Below, in pieces: positions 28,901 through 36,332 of a DNA stretch of 64,000 bases. Both the position numbers and the translations under genes were made by a program. Below the pieces are notes generated by a model. It was given only the letters and a program-made list of their open reading frames with translations. It ran no database searches and was not told the DNA's origin. The DNA lies in NCBI RefSeq assembly GCF_004208635.1, contig NZ_CP035806.1, positions 1,426,001 through 1,490,000 of the forward strand. The letters run 5' to 3'. The DNA comes from Leucobacter triazinivorans (GTDB taxonomy: Bacteria > Actinomycetota > Actinomycetes > Actinomycetales > Microbacteriaceae). Within the stretch, counting starts at the first letter, position 1. Every line of letters starts with the position of its first letter.

Positions 28901-30619
28901 GGGGAGCCGGGCGCGTTCGCGCGCGACCCAGATGAGGTGGATCCCCGAGTCGGGTCCGTCCTCTGCGAGCGCGATGAGCCGCGATTGATCGACCAGCCGG
29001 CACTCGAGTACGAGGACGATCACCGCGGGGGTGACCGGCAGACCGTCTATGGCTTCGCTCTGCTCGTCGTCGTTCCGCGTGCGCACGTCGAGGTGGGAGC
29101 GCACGGTCTTCCGCGAGCCGGCACTCGCCCGTCTGGCCTCCAGCAAGCCCTCCAGCGCGATCAGCAGGCGGGTCGAACTCGCTGCGTCGTCCGCGAGCTG
29201 CCAGACGGGAAGCGGACTGGTCACGGCATCGACGTGCGGCAGCCACTTCAGCCAGCCCCACTCCTCGGTGCGTTCCGAGTCGGCGAAGCACGCGAGCGTC
29301 AACTCGGCCGGGGAGTGGAGCCCGACGAGCTGCAGCGCCAGGGAGCGCGCCATCCCTTCGGCCCAGAGCCGGTCCCCGGCGACCCCGATCGAACCGCAGC
29401 GGTCGAATCGTTCGAGCACCGGAACCGGAGCGACGTCGCGGAAACGCTCCTCGATCCGGCGCAGCAGCTCCCACTGGGCGCGCTCGGTCTCGCCGCGCGG
29501 TGGAAGGGTGACCGCGGTGCGGCTCGGGAGCGTCCCGTCTCCGAATCGCACCTCCAGGAAGGAACGGTGCTCGGGTCTGCGCGTCCAGAGGAGGCCGTCG
29601 CGTTCGGAGATCGCCGCCATCACTTCGGGGAGCGTCGGCGTCTCGGCGGCCCGGACCTCGATCTCCCGTTCCCGGAGCTCGGCGAGTTCGGCCTGTTCGG
29701 CGCTCATGCTCTCCTCGAACCGACTGAGTTCGCGCTTCAGCCTGCGTCTCCTGCTCGCTCGGCCGTCGAGCCACGACCCGATCATCATGAGCGGTGAGAA
29801 GGCGACCATCATCAGGCTCATCGGCGACTGCGTCATGGCGTACATCGCGCCGCCCATCAGCATGGGTGCCAGCATCGCGAGCACTGGTATCCGGCTGGGT
29901 GCGGACGGGGCCGGGGGTGCGGGCAGTTCGCGCTCCGACTGCGGGAAGCGGGGGGCGACGCGGGGGACACGCGTATGCATGACCCGATGGGAGAGGCCGG
30001 GCGGGCCCGTGGGAGGCGGTCCCGGCGTGATGCGCAGCGACACCTCGCCGAGCGTCGCCGTGCAGACCCGGGTGATCCGATGCGCTTGCACGGCCTCACC
30101 GTCGACGCGGGTGCCGTTCGCGGAGCCGAGGTCGCGGATCACGACCTCGGAGCCGACGTCGATGACCGCGTGACGGCGGGACACGCTGTCATCGCCGAGG
30201 TGGATCCGGCATTCCCGATCTCGTCCGATCGGGTTCGCTCCTGCGACCAGGCTGAAGAGCGCGTCCCGGTGCCTCCCGGACAGCACTTCGACGTAGCCGG
30301 CGACGTCGACGGCGCGCTGCGCGGTCCCGTGGTCGCCGAACTCGAGCACGGGTTGCACGATCCAGCCGGACTGGAGCCCCGACGCTCCGACGGGCGCGGC
30401 GGGATCCAGCAGCACCCGGGCCGAATCCGACTGTGCCCGTGCGAGGAGGGTGACGGGCGCAATGCGATCGAGGGCGATCCGCTCGAGCTGCGGATCACCG
30501 CTCACGCCCGCGCGAATGAGCGTGCGCGCCGTGTCGGCGACGGTGGTCGTGATGTCGCACGACAGCGAGACGTCTCGCCATTCACCGCGCGGCAGCGCGA
30601 GCGTCACCCGGAGCTTCAT
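25922..30619 (-). CDS. FHA-containing FtsK/SpoIIIE ATPase of a type VII secretion system (EssC/EccC-like)
   Basis: 1565 residues. An N-terminal ubiquitin-like region is followed by an FHA domain (about 110-200; IGRDRECRIHLGD, SRRH at 147-150, NGT at 168-170) and two transmembrane helices (about 244-283). Three ATPase domains follow: D1 with Walker A GGTTGAGKS at 706-714 and Walker B VIVIDEF near 809-815; D2 with GAGGTGKT at 1045-1052; D3 with GPAGSGQST at 1325-1333, where the Walker Lys is Gln. FHA plus ATPases in one chain is the Firmicutes EssC/YukB layout, whereas mycobacterial EccC lacks FHA. It would power export of the WXG100-like substrate. GAGGAG lies upstream of the ATG. Confidence 0.9.
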   Translation of the reverse strand: MKLRVTLALPRGEWRDVSLSCDITTTVADTARTLIRAGVSGDPQLERIALDRIAPVTLLARAQSDSARVLLDPAAPVGASGLQSGWIVQPVLEFGDHGTAQRAVDVAGYVEVLSGRHRDALFSLVAGANPIGRDRECRIHLGDDSVSRRHAVIDVGSEVVIRDLGSANGTRVDGEAVQAHRITRVCTATLGEVSLRITPGPPPTGPPGLSHRVMHTRVPRVAPRFPQSERELPAPPAPSAPSRIPVLAMLAPMLMGGAMYAMTQSPMSLMMVAFSPLMMIGSWLDGRASRRRRLKRELSRFEESMSAEQAELAELREREIEVRAAETPTLPEVMAAISERDGLLWTRRPEHRSFLEVRFGDGTLPSRTAVTLPPRGETERAQWELLRRIEERFRDVAPVPVLERFDRCGSIGVAGDRLWAEGMARSLALQLVGLHSPAELTLACFADSERTEEWGWLKWLPHVDAVTSPLPVWQLADDAASSTRLLIALEGLLEARRASAGSRKTVRSHLDVRTRNDDEQSEAIDGLPVTPAVIVLVLECRLVDQSRLIALAEDGPDSGIHLIWVARERARLPAACRTFVELGQAEGRVGFVRTGTVVPLRRIEFIEAPRALELARRLAPVEDTSAKVLDESDLPRSVHLRELHDADLLGGAPPIVHAWAASGTLTAQWTPGAEREQIALAAVVGQGSEGPAAIDLRTHGPHALVGGTTGAGKSEFLQTWIMSMAARVSPERLTFLLVDYKGGAAFAECTELPHTVGLVTDLSPHLVRRALTSLRAELRYREELLARHGAKDLISMERRSDPAAPPVLVIVIDEFAALANEVPEFVDGVIDVAQRGRSLGLHLIMATQRPAGVIKDSLRANSNLRVALRMADELDSRDVIGVDDAAYFDPETPGRGAIKIGPGRVSHFQTGYLGGRAASVVPETRIDVRSLRFTEGEPWDIPPEPGPARSERGEPPRDIEELRDGIVEAARIAGLASPRRPWLDALPETLDLQALRDRTDGPGFGGAVGGTDGSAAIGLRDEPAAQAQRPVCIDLEEAGSIAFIGAGGTGKTSALITLAASLSMGARGQPLAMYAIDAAGGALDALAPLPTVGALAPLSDIELVGRILQRMLDLIAERGPRYAAARAGGLAAYRRTSGGEREPRAVLLIDGFGAFRQATEGLGGPSSPFQMLGEIMMTGRAVGVHVVLTADRPAAIPAAMSASLQQHYVFRLAGPHDYSHLGVAGEVLDEAPPGRALLAGEPDEIQIALLGGAQNLAGQARELEQLAITLRHGGVQQAAEVRNAPDRVPLSELATDSGGRPVYGIDTRTFVPVGMRMSGLGVVSGPAGSGQSTAVRSCVEALSRWAAGRGEEVETVLLTLTGNGLRSAGRWDRVAHGAAEVQDLARQLVVALGGAPVAPASGLPGGAVGCPLGSRIGGPIGRPIADPAGDALAGAAETPEPLVFPRAGARGVIVVERPAEAEGTEALPVLVALAKAARRAEALVLFEFEQGTAGGIWELFTALKQPRWGIALQPDDAESQTLFRESFGRVKRADFPPGRGFAVEDGRVLPVQVALPDRVPGSGVF

Positions 30620-30640
30620 TCCGTCTCCTCGCCTGCCGGT

Positions 30641-31294
30641 TCAGCCGATGCCGCCGTGTTGGCGACGCTCGCGACGCTCGCGTTGGTACTCGGAGTCGGT
30701 CGACTCATCGTCGCCGGAGCTCCGCCAGTTCGTGACGGTGTTGTTGACGGAGCAGGCGGAGTACACGCTGAGCGACATCCCGTCCACAGATGCCTGAAAC
30801 CCCATGAACGCCCCGTCTTCGCGGTCCGCACGAAAATGCGGTTCATCGGGATCTGGGTCGGACCAGACGTCGGTCACGGTCCAGCCATCGGACTCCCAGA
30901 AGGCGCGTACCTTAGAAGCGATGCCCGAGGCGTCCGTGATTCCACTCTTGTGCCTGATGGACTCATCAAGCCGTCCTCCGAGACCGCACTTGCGCGGAAA
31001 CCACGACCCCAAAACCAGTTCACGGTCTGCTGCACGCTCAGACCACGGCACCTTCGTCGCGCTCCCCCAGTACCAACCTTCGGAGACCCCGCTCGCAGCA
31101 ACCGTCGTGTCGAATTGCTCACTCACCCACTCGCGCTGCTGCTCCAACGTCAGGTTCGTGGTCTTGTTCCCGGTGTCTCTCGCCACGATCGGCACCTCCT
31201 GCAGACAACCCGACGCAGCGATCACCGCGGCGAGCACGGCGAGCGCGGCAAGCACCACGACCGGGCGTTTCGGCTTCCATTCGTTCGTCATCAT
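30641..31294 (-). CDS. Lipoprotein in the type VII locus, candidate immunity protein
   Basis: 217 residues. N-terminal KPKRPVVVLAALAVLAAVIAASGC gives a lipoprotein signal with lipobox AASGC (acylated Cys near residue 29). The mature part contains EGWYWGSATKVPW, a SDPDPDEPHFRADRED stretch and SACSVNNTV. It resembles small actinobacterial lipoproteins of unknown function. The ATG at 31294 overlaps the stop of the hydrolase gene (ATGA), so the two are made together. By analogy with staphylococcal TslA/TilA it may protect against the hydrolase, but this is inference. Confidence 0.75.
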   Translation of the reverse strand: MMTNEWKPKRPVVVLAALAVLAAVIAASGCLQEVPIVARDTGNKTTNLTLEQQREWVSEQFDTTVAASGVSEGWYWGSATKVPWSERAADRELVLGSWFPRKCGLGGRLDESIRHKSGITDASGIASKVRAFWESDGWTVTDVWSDPDPDEPHFRADREDGAFMGFQASVDGMSLSVYSACSVNNTVTNWRSSGDDESTDSEYQRERRERRQHGGIG

Positions 31295-33351
31295 CCGTCC
31301 TCGCATCTCGTCCTGATCGGCGCGAAGGTTCCGCCGCGACCCATGATGAGATCGGTGCACTCCGCCTCGGATCGGGCGAACGACTGCGCCAGGCCGTCAC
31401 TGATCCGATCGGTGGTAATCTGCGCGACACTCGCCAAGGACTGGGTTTGCGGGTCGAGATATCCGTGTCCCTCCGAGGCGGACATTCCGGCCATTCCAGG
31501 GTTCTCGCCCGAACCGATCGTGGAGTGCCCGTCCGTGCGCTTCAGGTTCTGGACGGGGTCTCCCTCCGAGGAGAAGGAGAGCCCGCCCGCGTACACCGCA
31601 CTGAATCTGTGCACTCCGAACGGAGCGACGGCGTCCGGGTTCGGCTGCCCCCGTCCCGACGCTCCCGCACCGAACGGCGCCAACTGATCCGCCGATGCGT
31701 GCGTCGTGTAGATCGCCTTCTGCCCGGCCGCGGTCTCCTTGACGTTCAGCACGCCGTAGTCGGGAACCTGCTCGGTGTCGAGCCCCGCGGACCCCAGCAT
31801 GGTGAGCGAGTCCACGGCGTGCTCCAACTGCGTCAGCGCGATGGTCGCGACGGTCGTGCCGTACGAGTGCGCCAGCACGCTCACGGCGGGCAGCCCGTTT
31901 CGACCCGCGCCCCGCGCCGCGTGCGCACCGTCGAGCTCCGCGGCGAACCTCGTCGCACCGGCACCCGCGGACTTCGAGTCCAGCACCCCGAAGTCGCCCG
32001 ACAGCGGGTGGTCGGGCGTGTCGTAGCCCAGCCACGCCACCACCGCGTTCGAACCGGAGAACCCCTCTACGTCGTTCTGGGCATCGTAGAGATTCCGGCT
32101 CGCCTCGTCCCAACCCTCGAGCGCGAGGTGCGCGTCGCTGTTCATACCCGGCACCTGCCACGTCGTGTGGGTCGCCGCGTCCAGGTTGCCGTAGGAGACC
32201 GCGGCCTTGGGCACCTCGCCGGACATGTCCAGCGCGACGATCTGGATCGGTGGATTCGGGACTCGCTGGCTCTCCTCGAGCTTGATGATGTTCCGGATAC
32301 CGGCCATCAGCTTCAACTGCTCGGGCGTCAGCAATTGCGGGTGCTGCTGATAGAACTCCACCATCTTGCGATTCGCCTCGTCGCGCACGCTGAACGGCAG
32401 CCCGGGCAGGTTGCCGATGACCCACGGCGCCTCATCGATGAGCCGTTGCCGCTCACCGGCTGAGGCCCTCTCCCATCGCGCCGCCACCTCCGCAGGATCA
32501 GGCGGCGCATTCCAGACGTGCTCGCCCGACTCGGAACCGAGCAGTTTCTTCAGCAGCGGGTGCGACTTCGCGATCTCCGGCGCTTCGTCGCCCGCGCCCC
32601 AGAGCTCTCCTGAAATCCCCGTCGCGATCGTGAAGCGTCGCGAAGCGAGATCGTCACCGCTCACACCGATGAGCTGCCCGATCGTGGTGTCGCCCAGCGC
32701 TTTGACGAGACGTCCTTCCGCGTCGCGGCGATCCTCGATCAGATTCGCCCACCTGGCCTTTGCGCTGTCGATGTCCTCGATCGCGTGGCGCCAGAGCGAT
32801 GCCGCGAGCGTCCACTGCCACTCGTGCACGCCTCGCAGGTGTTCCACAGCGAGTGCTCGCTCATCCGCGTCGAGATCCCGAGCCCGGTAGCCCAGCTGCG
32901 GCTGCGGCAGGGCGCCCGGAGCGCCCACGTTCCAGGCGTAGGGAGCAGGGACCCGGATCAAGGAGGCGATCTCCTCGATCTGGGCGGCCTGAGTGCGGAT
33001 CGTGGCCAGAGCGTCGTTCACGTCGCGCACCACCTTCCCGGCATCCGCGTGGACGCGATCCACCTCCGACGCGTACGAATCGAACGCCCGTTTCGCATTC
33101 CCAGCGGAGCGATACACCGCGGCCGCCCCCGGGAGCAGACGCTCATCGAGCTTCGCCCTGATCTTCGTCACGCCCGCGCTGCTCGAGGATCCGAGAGCCA
33201 TCTGCGCATTGCGGACGTCGACCGTGTAGCGCATCGCATCGGTCGCGACGTCCTGCACGAACTCGCCGGCCGCGTTGATCTCCTCCACGGAACCGAACAC
33301 CGGTGTGCCCTCGAGCAACGCCGACCCGTTGCCCGGCACGTAGATCGTCAT
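31291..33351 (-). CDS. Alpha/beta-hydrolase (DUF1023-like) with helical N-terminus, candidate type VII effector
   Basis: 686 residues. Residues 1-220 are mostly amphipathic helices (VTKIRAKLDERLLPGAAAVYRSAG; DVNDALATIRTQAAQIEEIASLI), like the LXG/WXG-type targeting regions of type VII substrates. The C-terminal half (about 365-660) is a DUF1023-type alpha/beta hydrolase: VVAWLGYDTP, nucleophile elbow LAHSYGTT with Ser496, ASADQLA as possible acid region, and SEGHGYLD as candidate His. No signal peptide. Predicted esterase/lipase exported by the adjacent ATPase. ATGA overlaps on both sides couple it to the EspC-like gene and the lipoprotein. Confidence 0.8.
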   Translation of the reverse strand: MTIYVPGNGSALLEGTPVFGSVEEINAAGEFVQDVATDAMRYTVDVRNAQMALGSSSSAGVTKIRAKLDERLLPGAAAVYRSAGNAKRAFDSYASEVDRVHADAGKVVRDVNDALATIRTQAAQIEEIASLIRVPAPYAWNVGAPGALPQPQLGYRARDLDADERALAVEHLRGVHEWQWTLAASLWRHAIEDIDSAKARWANLIEDRRDAEGRLVKALGDTTIGQLIGVSGDDLASRRFTIATGISGELWGAGDEAPEIAKSHPLLKKLLGSESGEHVWNAPPDPAEVAARWERASAGERQRLIDEAPWVIGNLPGLPFSVRDEANRKMVEFYQQHPQLLTPEQLKLMAGIRNIIKLEESQRVPNPPIQIVALDMSGEVPKAAVSYGNLDAATHTTWQVPGMNSDAHLALEGWDEASRNLYDAQNDVEGFSGSNAVVAWLGYDTPDHPLSGDFGVLDSKSAGAGATRFAAELDGAHAARGAGRNGLPAVSVLAHSYGTTVATIALTQLEHAVDSLTMLGSAGLDTEQVPDYGVLNVKETAAGQKAIYTTHASADQLAPFGAGASGRGQPNPDAVAPFGVHRFSAVYAGGLSFSSEGDPVQNLKRTDGHSTIGSGENPGMAGMSASEGHGYLDPQTQSLASVAQITTDRISDGLAQSFARSEAECTDLIMGRGGTFAPIRTRCEDG

Positions 33352-33656
33352 CGTCCACTCCCCCGAACCGCGAACCCGCTGTACAGAGAGTTCGCAATGA
33401 GGGCGTCGAGCGCGGAGCTCTCCCGCATCACACCGGCCACCTCGCCACCGGCGGTTCTCGCCGCGTCCGCGAGCGCCAAACGCCCCGTCTGCAGGCCACG
33501 CAAGAATCTGCGCACGCCACCGCCGATTCCGGTCAGGCTCTCCCAGGCGTCAGGGGGCACCACCCGGTTGCTCTGGGCCATCACCTGAGCAGCCGAGACC
33601 AGCCCGGAACCACCGGCCTCGAGCGCGTCATCCTTGATATTCAACTGGTCGGCCAC
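33348..33656 (-). CDS. Small EspC-like/type VII secretion target family protein
   Basis: 102 residues, helical (LNIKDDALEAGGSGLVSAAQVMAQSN, AWESLTGIGGGVRRFLRGL, LALADAARTAGGEVAGVMRE), with the general look of EspC-like proteins paired with larger type VII substrates. The GTG at 33656 has GAGGAGG 7 nt upstream. Its TGA overlaps the hydrolase ATG. Likely a co-secreted partner or chaperone of the hydrolase; family assignment is moderate. Confidence 0.65.
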   Translation of the reverse strand: MADQLNIKDDALEAGGSGLVSAAQVMAQSNRVVPPDAWESLTGIGGGVRRFLRGLQTGRLALADAARTAGGEVAGVMRESSALDALIANSLYSGFAVRGSGR

Positions 33657-33749
33657 CCGGCCACCTCCTCGAGGTACGGTGCGAGTCGTTTGAGCGTGAG
33701 ACGCGGCGGTCCGGGCACGATGAACGAGCACGGGAAGCCGCCGATCACG

Positions 33750-33784
33750 CGCTCCTCCGCGCGCCCGACGCGCGCGAAGGAGCG
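33750..33784 (-). repeat. Hairpin between the WXG100-like gene and the rest of the type VII operon
   Basis: Arms 33750-33764 and 33770-33784 pair over 15 bp with one G-U pair in the minus-strand RNA and a 5-nt loop. No U-tract. Position after the WXG100-like stop suggests a partial terminator or processing site that lets that gene be expressed above the downstream genes. Confidence 0.55.
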
Positions 33785-33840
33785 TCGCGCCGCCCTCGTT
33801 CAGCCGTCAACGGCCGCACACGAGGACCGCGCAGAAACCG

Positions 33841-34134
33841 CTAGTTGATCCGCGCGGCGATCTGCGCGTCCATCTCGCGCATCGCCGAAGACGTCTGGGT
33901 GAGGAAGTGCTGAATCTCGGTGAGCTTGTTGATCACCGTGTTCGCGCTCGCCGTGTACTCGGTGTACGCCGTGTTGAACTTGCCCGAGGCCTGGTCGGTC
34001 ACGAAACCGGAGGCCACGAGGTTGCCGATATGCGATTGCAGCGCCTGCAGCTTCTGGGTGATCTCGTCGCGTCCGGCGCCCAGCTGGGTTGCGGACTGCT
34101 CGATCTCGGCGTAGGAAACAGTGATGTTCGCCAT
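33841..34134 (-). CDS. WXG100 family (ESAT-6-like) type VII secretion substrate lacking tryptophan
   Basis: 97 residues, the usual EsxA-like length, forming two predicted helices around a turn at residues 41-44 (VASGFVTD), where the WXG motif normally sits; the protein has no Trp at all. Helix 1 (SYAEIEQSATQLGAGRDEITQKLQALQSHI) and helix 2 (ASGKFNTAYTEYTASANTVINKLTEIQHFLTQTSSAM) follow the family pattern. First gene of the locus, with AAGGTG upstream of the ATG. Confidence 0.85.
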   Translation of the reverse strand: MANITVSYAEIEQSATQLGAGRDEITQKLQALQSHIGNLVASGFVTDQASGKFNTAYTEYTASANTVINKLTEIQHFLTQTSSAMREMDAQIAARIN

Positions 34135-34317
34135 GAGGGCACCTTCGTTCTTGTCGCTGCGACAGTCCCCGCTATCGCTGGTGTGATCAGTGGCCGTCTC
34201 CCCACGGTGATTTCACGGTAGTCGGCCGAGGCAGGCGCTGAACGCGTGATCGCAGAATCTGTGGATAACTCGGCGAATCGACGTGCGGGCGCGATCGGGG
34301 GAATCCCGGGCACGCAG

Positions 34318-34352
34318 AGGGGCGGGTCGGGAGAATCTCCCGACCCGCCCCT
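34318..34352 (-). terminator. proS terminator hairpin
   Basis: A perfect 15-bp stem (34318-34332 with 34338-34352) and 5-nt loop, 14 bp after the proS stop on the minus strand. It separates proS from the type VII locus. Confidence 0.7.
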
Positions 34353-34366
34353 GCGGCAGCGAACGC

Positions 34367-36133
34367 CTACGCGTCGAACAGCGCGGGCACGTCCGCGATG
34401 GCCACTCGGTCCTTCGTGCCCGCCGCGCGATCCCACACCTCGGCGAAGCCCTCGGCGGCGTCGCGCCCGACCACCACCACGCGCGGCACGCCCAGCAGCT
34501 CGGCGTCGCCGAACTTCACGCCGGGCGACACCTTCGGCCGGTCGTCGAAGAGCACGTCGATGCCGGCCCGCGACAGCGAATCCGCGAGCTCCTCAGCCCG
34601 CTCGAACACCACGGGATCCTTGCCCGTAGCCACGAGATGCACGTCGAACGGCGCGATAGCGCGCGGCCAGACGAGCCCGCGATCATCGTGGTTGAGGTCG
34701 GCGAGCGCCGCCATGATGCGGGTCACACCGATACCGTAGGATCCCATCGTCACGGTGACGAGCTTGCCGTTCTCGTCGAGCACCTTCAGGCCGAGCGCCT
34801 CGGCGTACTTGCGACCGAGCTGGAACACGTGCCCGATCTCCATCCCGCGCGCCAGCGACACCGGCCCGGATCCGTCGGGAGCCGGGTCCCCGTCGCGCAC
34901 GGTCGCGATGTCGACCACCCCGTCAGCGGTGAAATCGCGGCCGGCGACCAGGTAGGCCACGTGCTTCTCATGCGCGTTGGCCCCGGTCACCCACGAGGTG
35001 CCGTCGACCACGCGGGGATCGAGCAGATAGCGGATCCCCGTCGAGCCCTCGCTCCCCAGAACGGCCGCGCCGTTCAGCACCGGCCCGATGTAGCCCTTGA
35101 CGAGCCCCGGGTGCTTCGTGAAGTCGTCGTCGGTCGCGGGCTCCACCTCGCAGTTCGGGAAGGCCACCTCGACGCGCTTCATGTCGGCGTCCCGGTCTCC
35201 GGGGATGCCGACGACGACGATCTCGCGCTCGCCCTCGAGCGACGTCACCGCGAGCACCACGTTCTTGAGCGTGTCGGCGGCGGTCCACTCCCGGCCGTCG
35301 GCGCGGGGCAGCACCGCATTCGTGTGCGACACGAGCGTCTCGATGGTGGGCGTCTCGGGAGAATCGTAGACCAGCGCCGCGTGCTGACCGGCGATCGGCA
35401 ACGCCGCGGGGACGGGAGCCCGATAGGCCTCGACGTTCGCCGCGTAGCCGCCCTCGGAGCGCACGAACGTGTCCTCCCCGATGTCGATGGGCAGCAGGAA
35501 CTCCTCGCTGCGCGAGCCACCCATCGCACCGGCGTCTGCAGATACGATCACGTACTCGATGCCGAGGCGGGTGAAGATGCGCTCGTAGGCGTCGCGCTGC
35601 TTCTGGTACGCGGCGTCGAGCCCCTCGTCGCTCACGTCGAAGGAGTAGGCGTCCTTCATCGTGAACTCGCGGCCGCGGAGCAACCCTGCCCGGGGCCGCG
35701 CCTCGTCCCGGTACTTGTCCTGGATCTGGTAGAGCGAGAGCGGCAGATCCTTGTACGAGGACACGATGTCCTTCACCATGAGGGTGAAGGCCTCCTCGTG
35801 GGTCGGCGCGAGCAGATAGTCGGCGCCGTGCCGGTCCTTGAGGCGGAACAGCGCGTCGCCGTACTCCTCCCAGCGTCCGGTGGCCTCGTAGGGCTCGCGC
35901 GGCAGCAGCGCCGGGAAGTGCACTTCGTGCGCTCCGGCAGCGGACATCTCCTCGCGGATGATGCGCTCGATCTTCTCCTTGACGCGCAGACCGAGCGGCA
36001 TCCACCCGAACACCCCCGGCGCCTGCCGGCGGATGTATCCCGCGCGCACGAGCAGCTTGTGGCTGGCCACCTCGGCATCGGCGGGATCCTCACGAAGGGT
36101 CTTCAGGAAGTAGTTGCTGAGGCGAGTGATCAC
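34367..36133 (-). CDS. proS: Prolyl-tRNA synthetase
   Basis: 588 residues, class II synthetase of the bacterial type with the editing domain inserted between motifs 2 and 3. Motif 1 is within [61 protein letters not shown] and motif 2 [24 protein letters not shown] follow; the C-terminal anticodon-binding domain has [14 protein letters not shown] at 36133 with TACGAT ending 6 nt upstream: predicted leaderless. In relatives rimP and nusA follow; here the type VII locus does. Confidence 0.96.
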   Translation of the reverse strand: MITRLSNYFLKTLREDPADAEVASHKLLVRAGYIRRQAPGVFGWMPLGLRVKEKIERIIREEMSAAGAHEVHFPALLPREPYEATGRWEEYGDALFRLKDRHGADYLLAPTHEEAFTLMVKDIVSSYKDLPLSLYQIQDKYRDEARPRAGLLRGREFTMKDAYSFDVSDEGLDAAYQKQRDAYERIFTRLGIEYVIVSADAGAMGGSRSEEFLLPIDIGEDTFVRSEGGYAANVEAYRAPVPAALPIAGQHAALVYDSPETPTIETLVSHTNAVLPRADGREWTAADTLKNVVLAVTSLEGEREIVVVGIPGDRDADMKRVEVAFPNCEVEPATDDDFTKHPGLVKGYIGPVLNGAAVLGSEGSTGIRYLLDPRVVDGTSWVTGANAHEKHVAYLVAGRDFTADGVVDIATVRDGDPAPDGSGPVSLARGMEIGHVFQLGRKYAEALGLKVLDENGKLVTVTMGSYGIGVTRIMAALADLNHDDRGLVWPRAIAPFDVHLVATGKDPVVFERAEELADSLSRAGIDVLFDDRPKVSPGVKFGDAELLGVPRVVVVGRDAAEGFAEVWDRAAGTKDRVAIADVPALFDA

Positions 36134-36139
36134 CCCACC

Positions 36140-36145
36140 ATCGTA
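36140..36145 (-). promoter_or_regulatory. -10 element of proS
   Basis: TACGAT on the minus strand, 6 nt before the GTG at 36133; leaderless geometry. Confidence 0.5.
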
Positions 36146-36320
36146 GCGCCGGCCACAGCGGGCTCGGGCGCAGGCCCCGTCTCCGCGCCCCCCGCTCCGC
36201 TCCCCGCCTCCGCTCCCCGGCTCCGCTCAGACAGGAGATCGACGCCCATGCGGAGCGAATCCGCGGTTTCCGCCCGCGCGAGCATCGATCTCCTGCACGA
36301 ACGGCGGAACGCGACCGCTC

Positions 36321-36326
36321 TAGGCT
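36321..36326 (+). promoter_or_regulatory. -10 element of pmt
   Basis: TAGGCT, 6 nt before the GTG at 36333; leaderless geometry, divergent from proS. Confidence 0.5.
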
Positions 36327-36332
36327 GGAGGC

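Noticed and set aside
25922..34134. Interpretation of the ATPase locus as a chromosome-segregation FtsK or conjugation gene
   Set aside because: The FHA domain, three ATPase domains, WXG100-like and EspC-like neighbours fit type VII secretion; no gamma domain, relaxase or mating genes are present.
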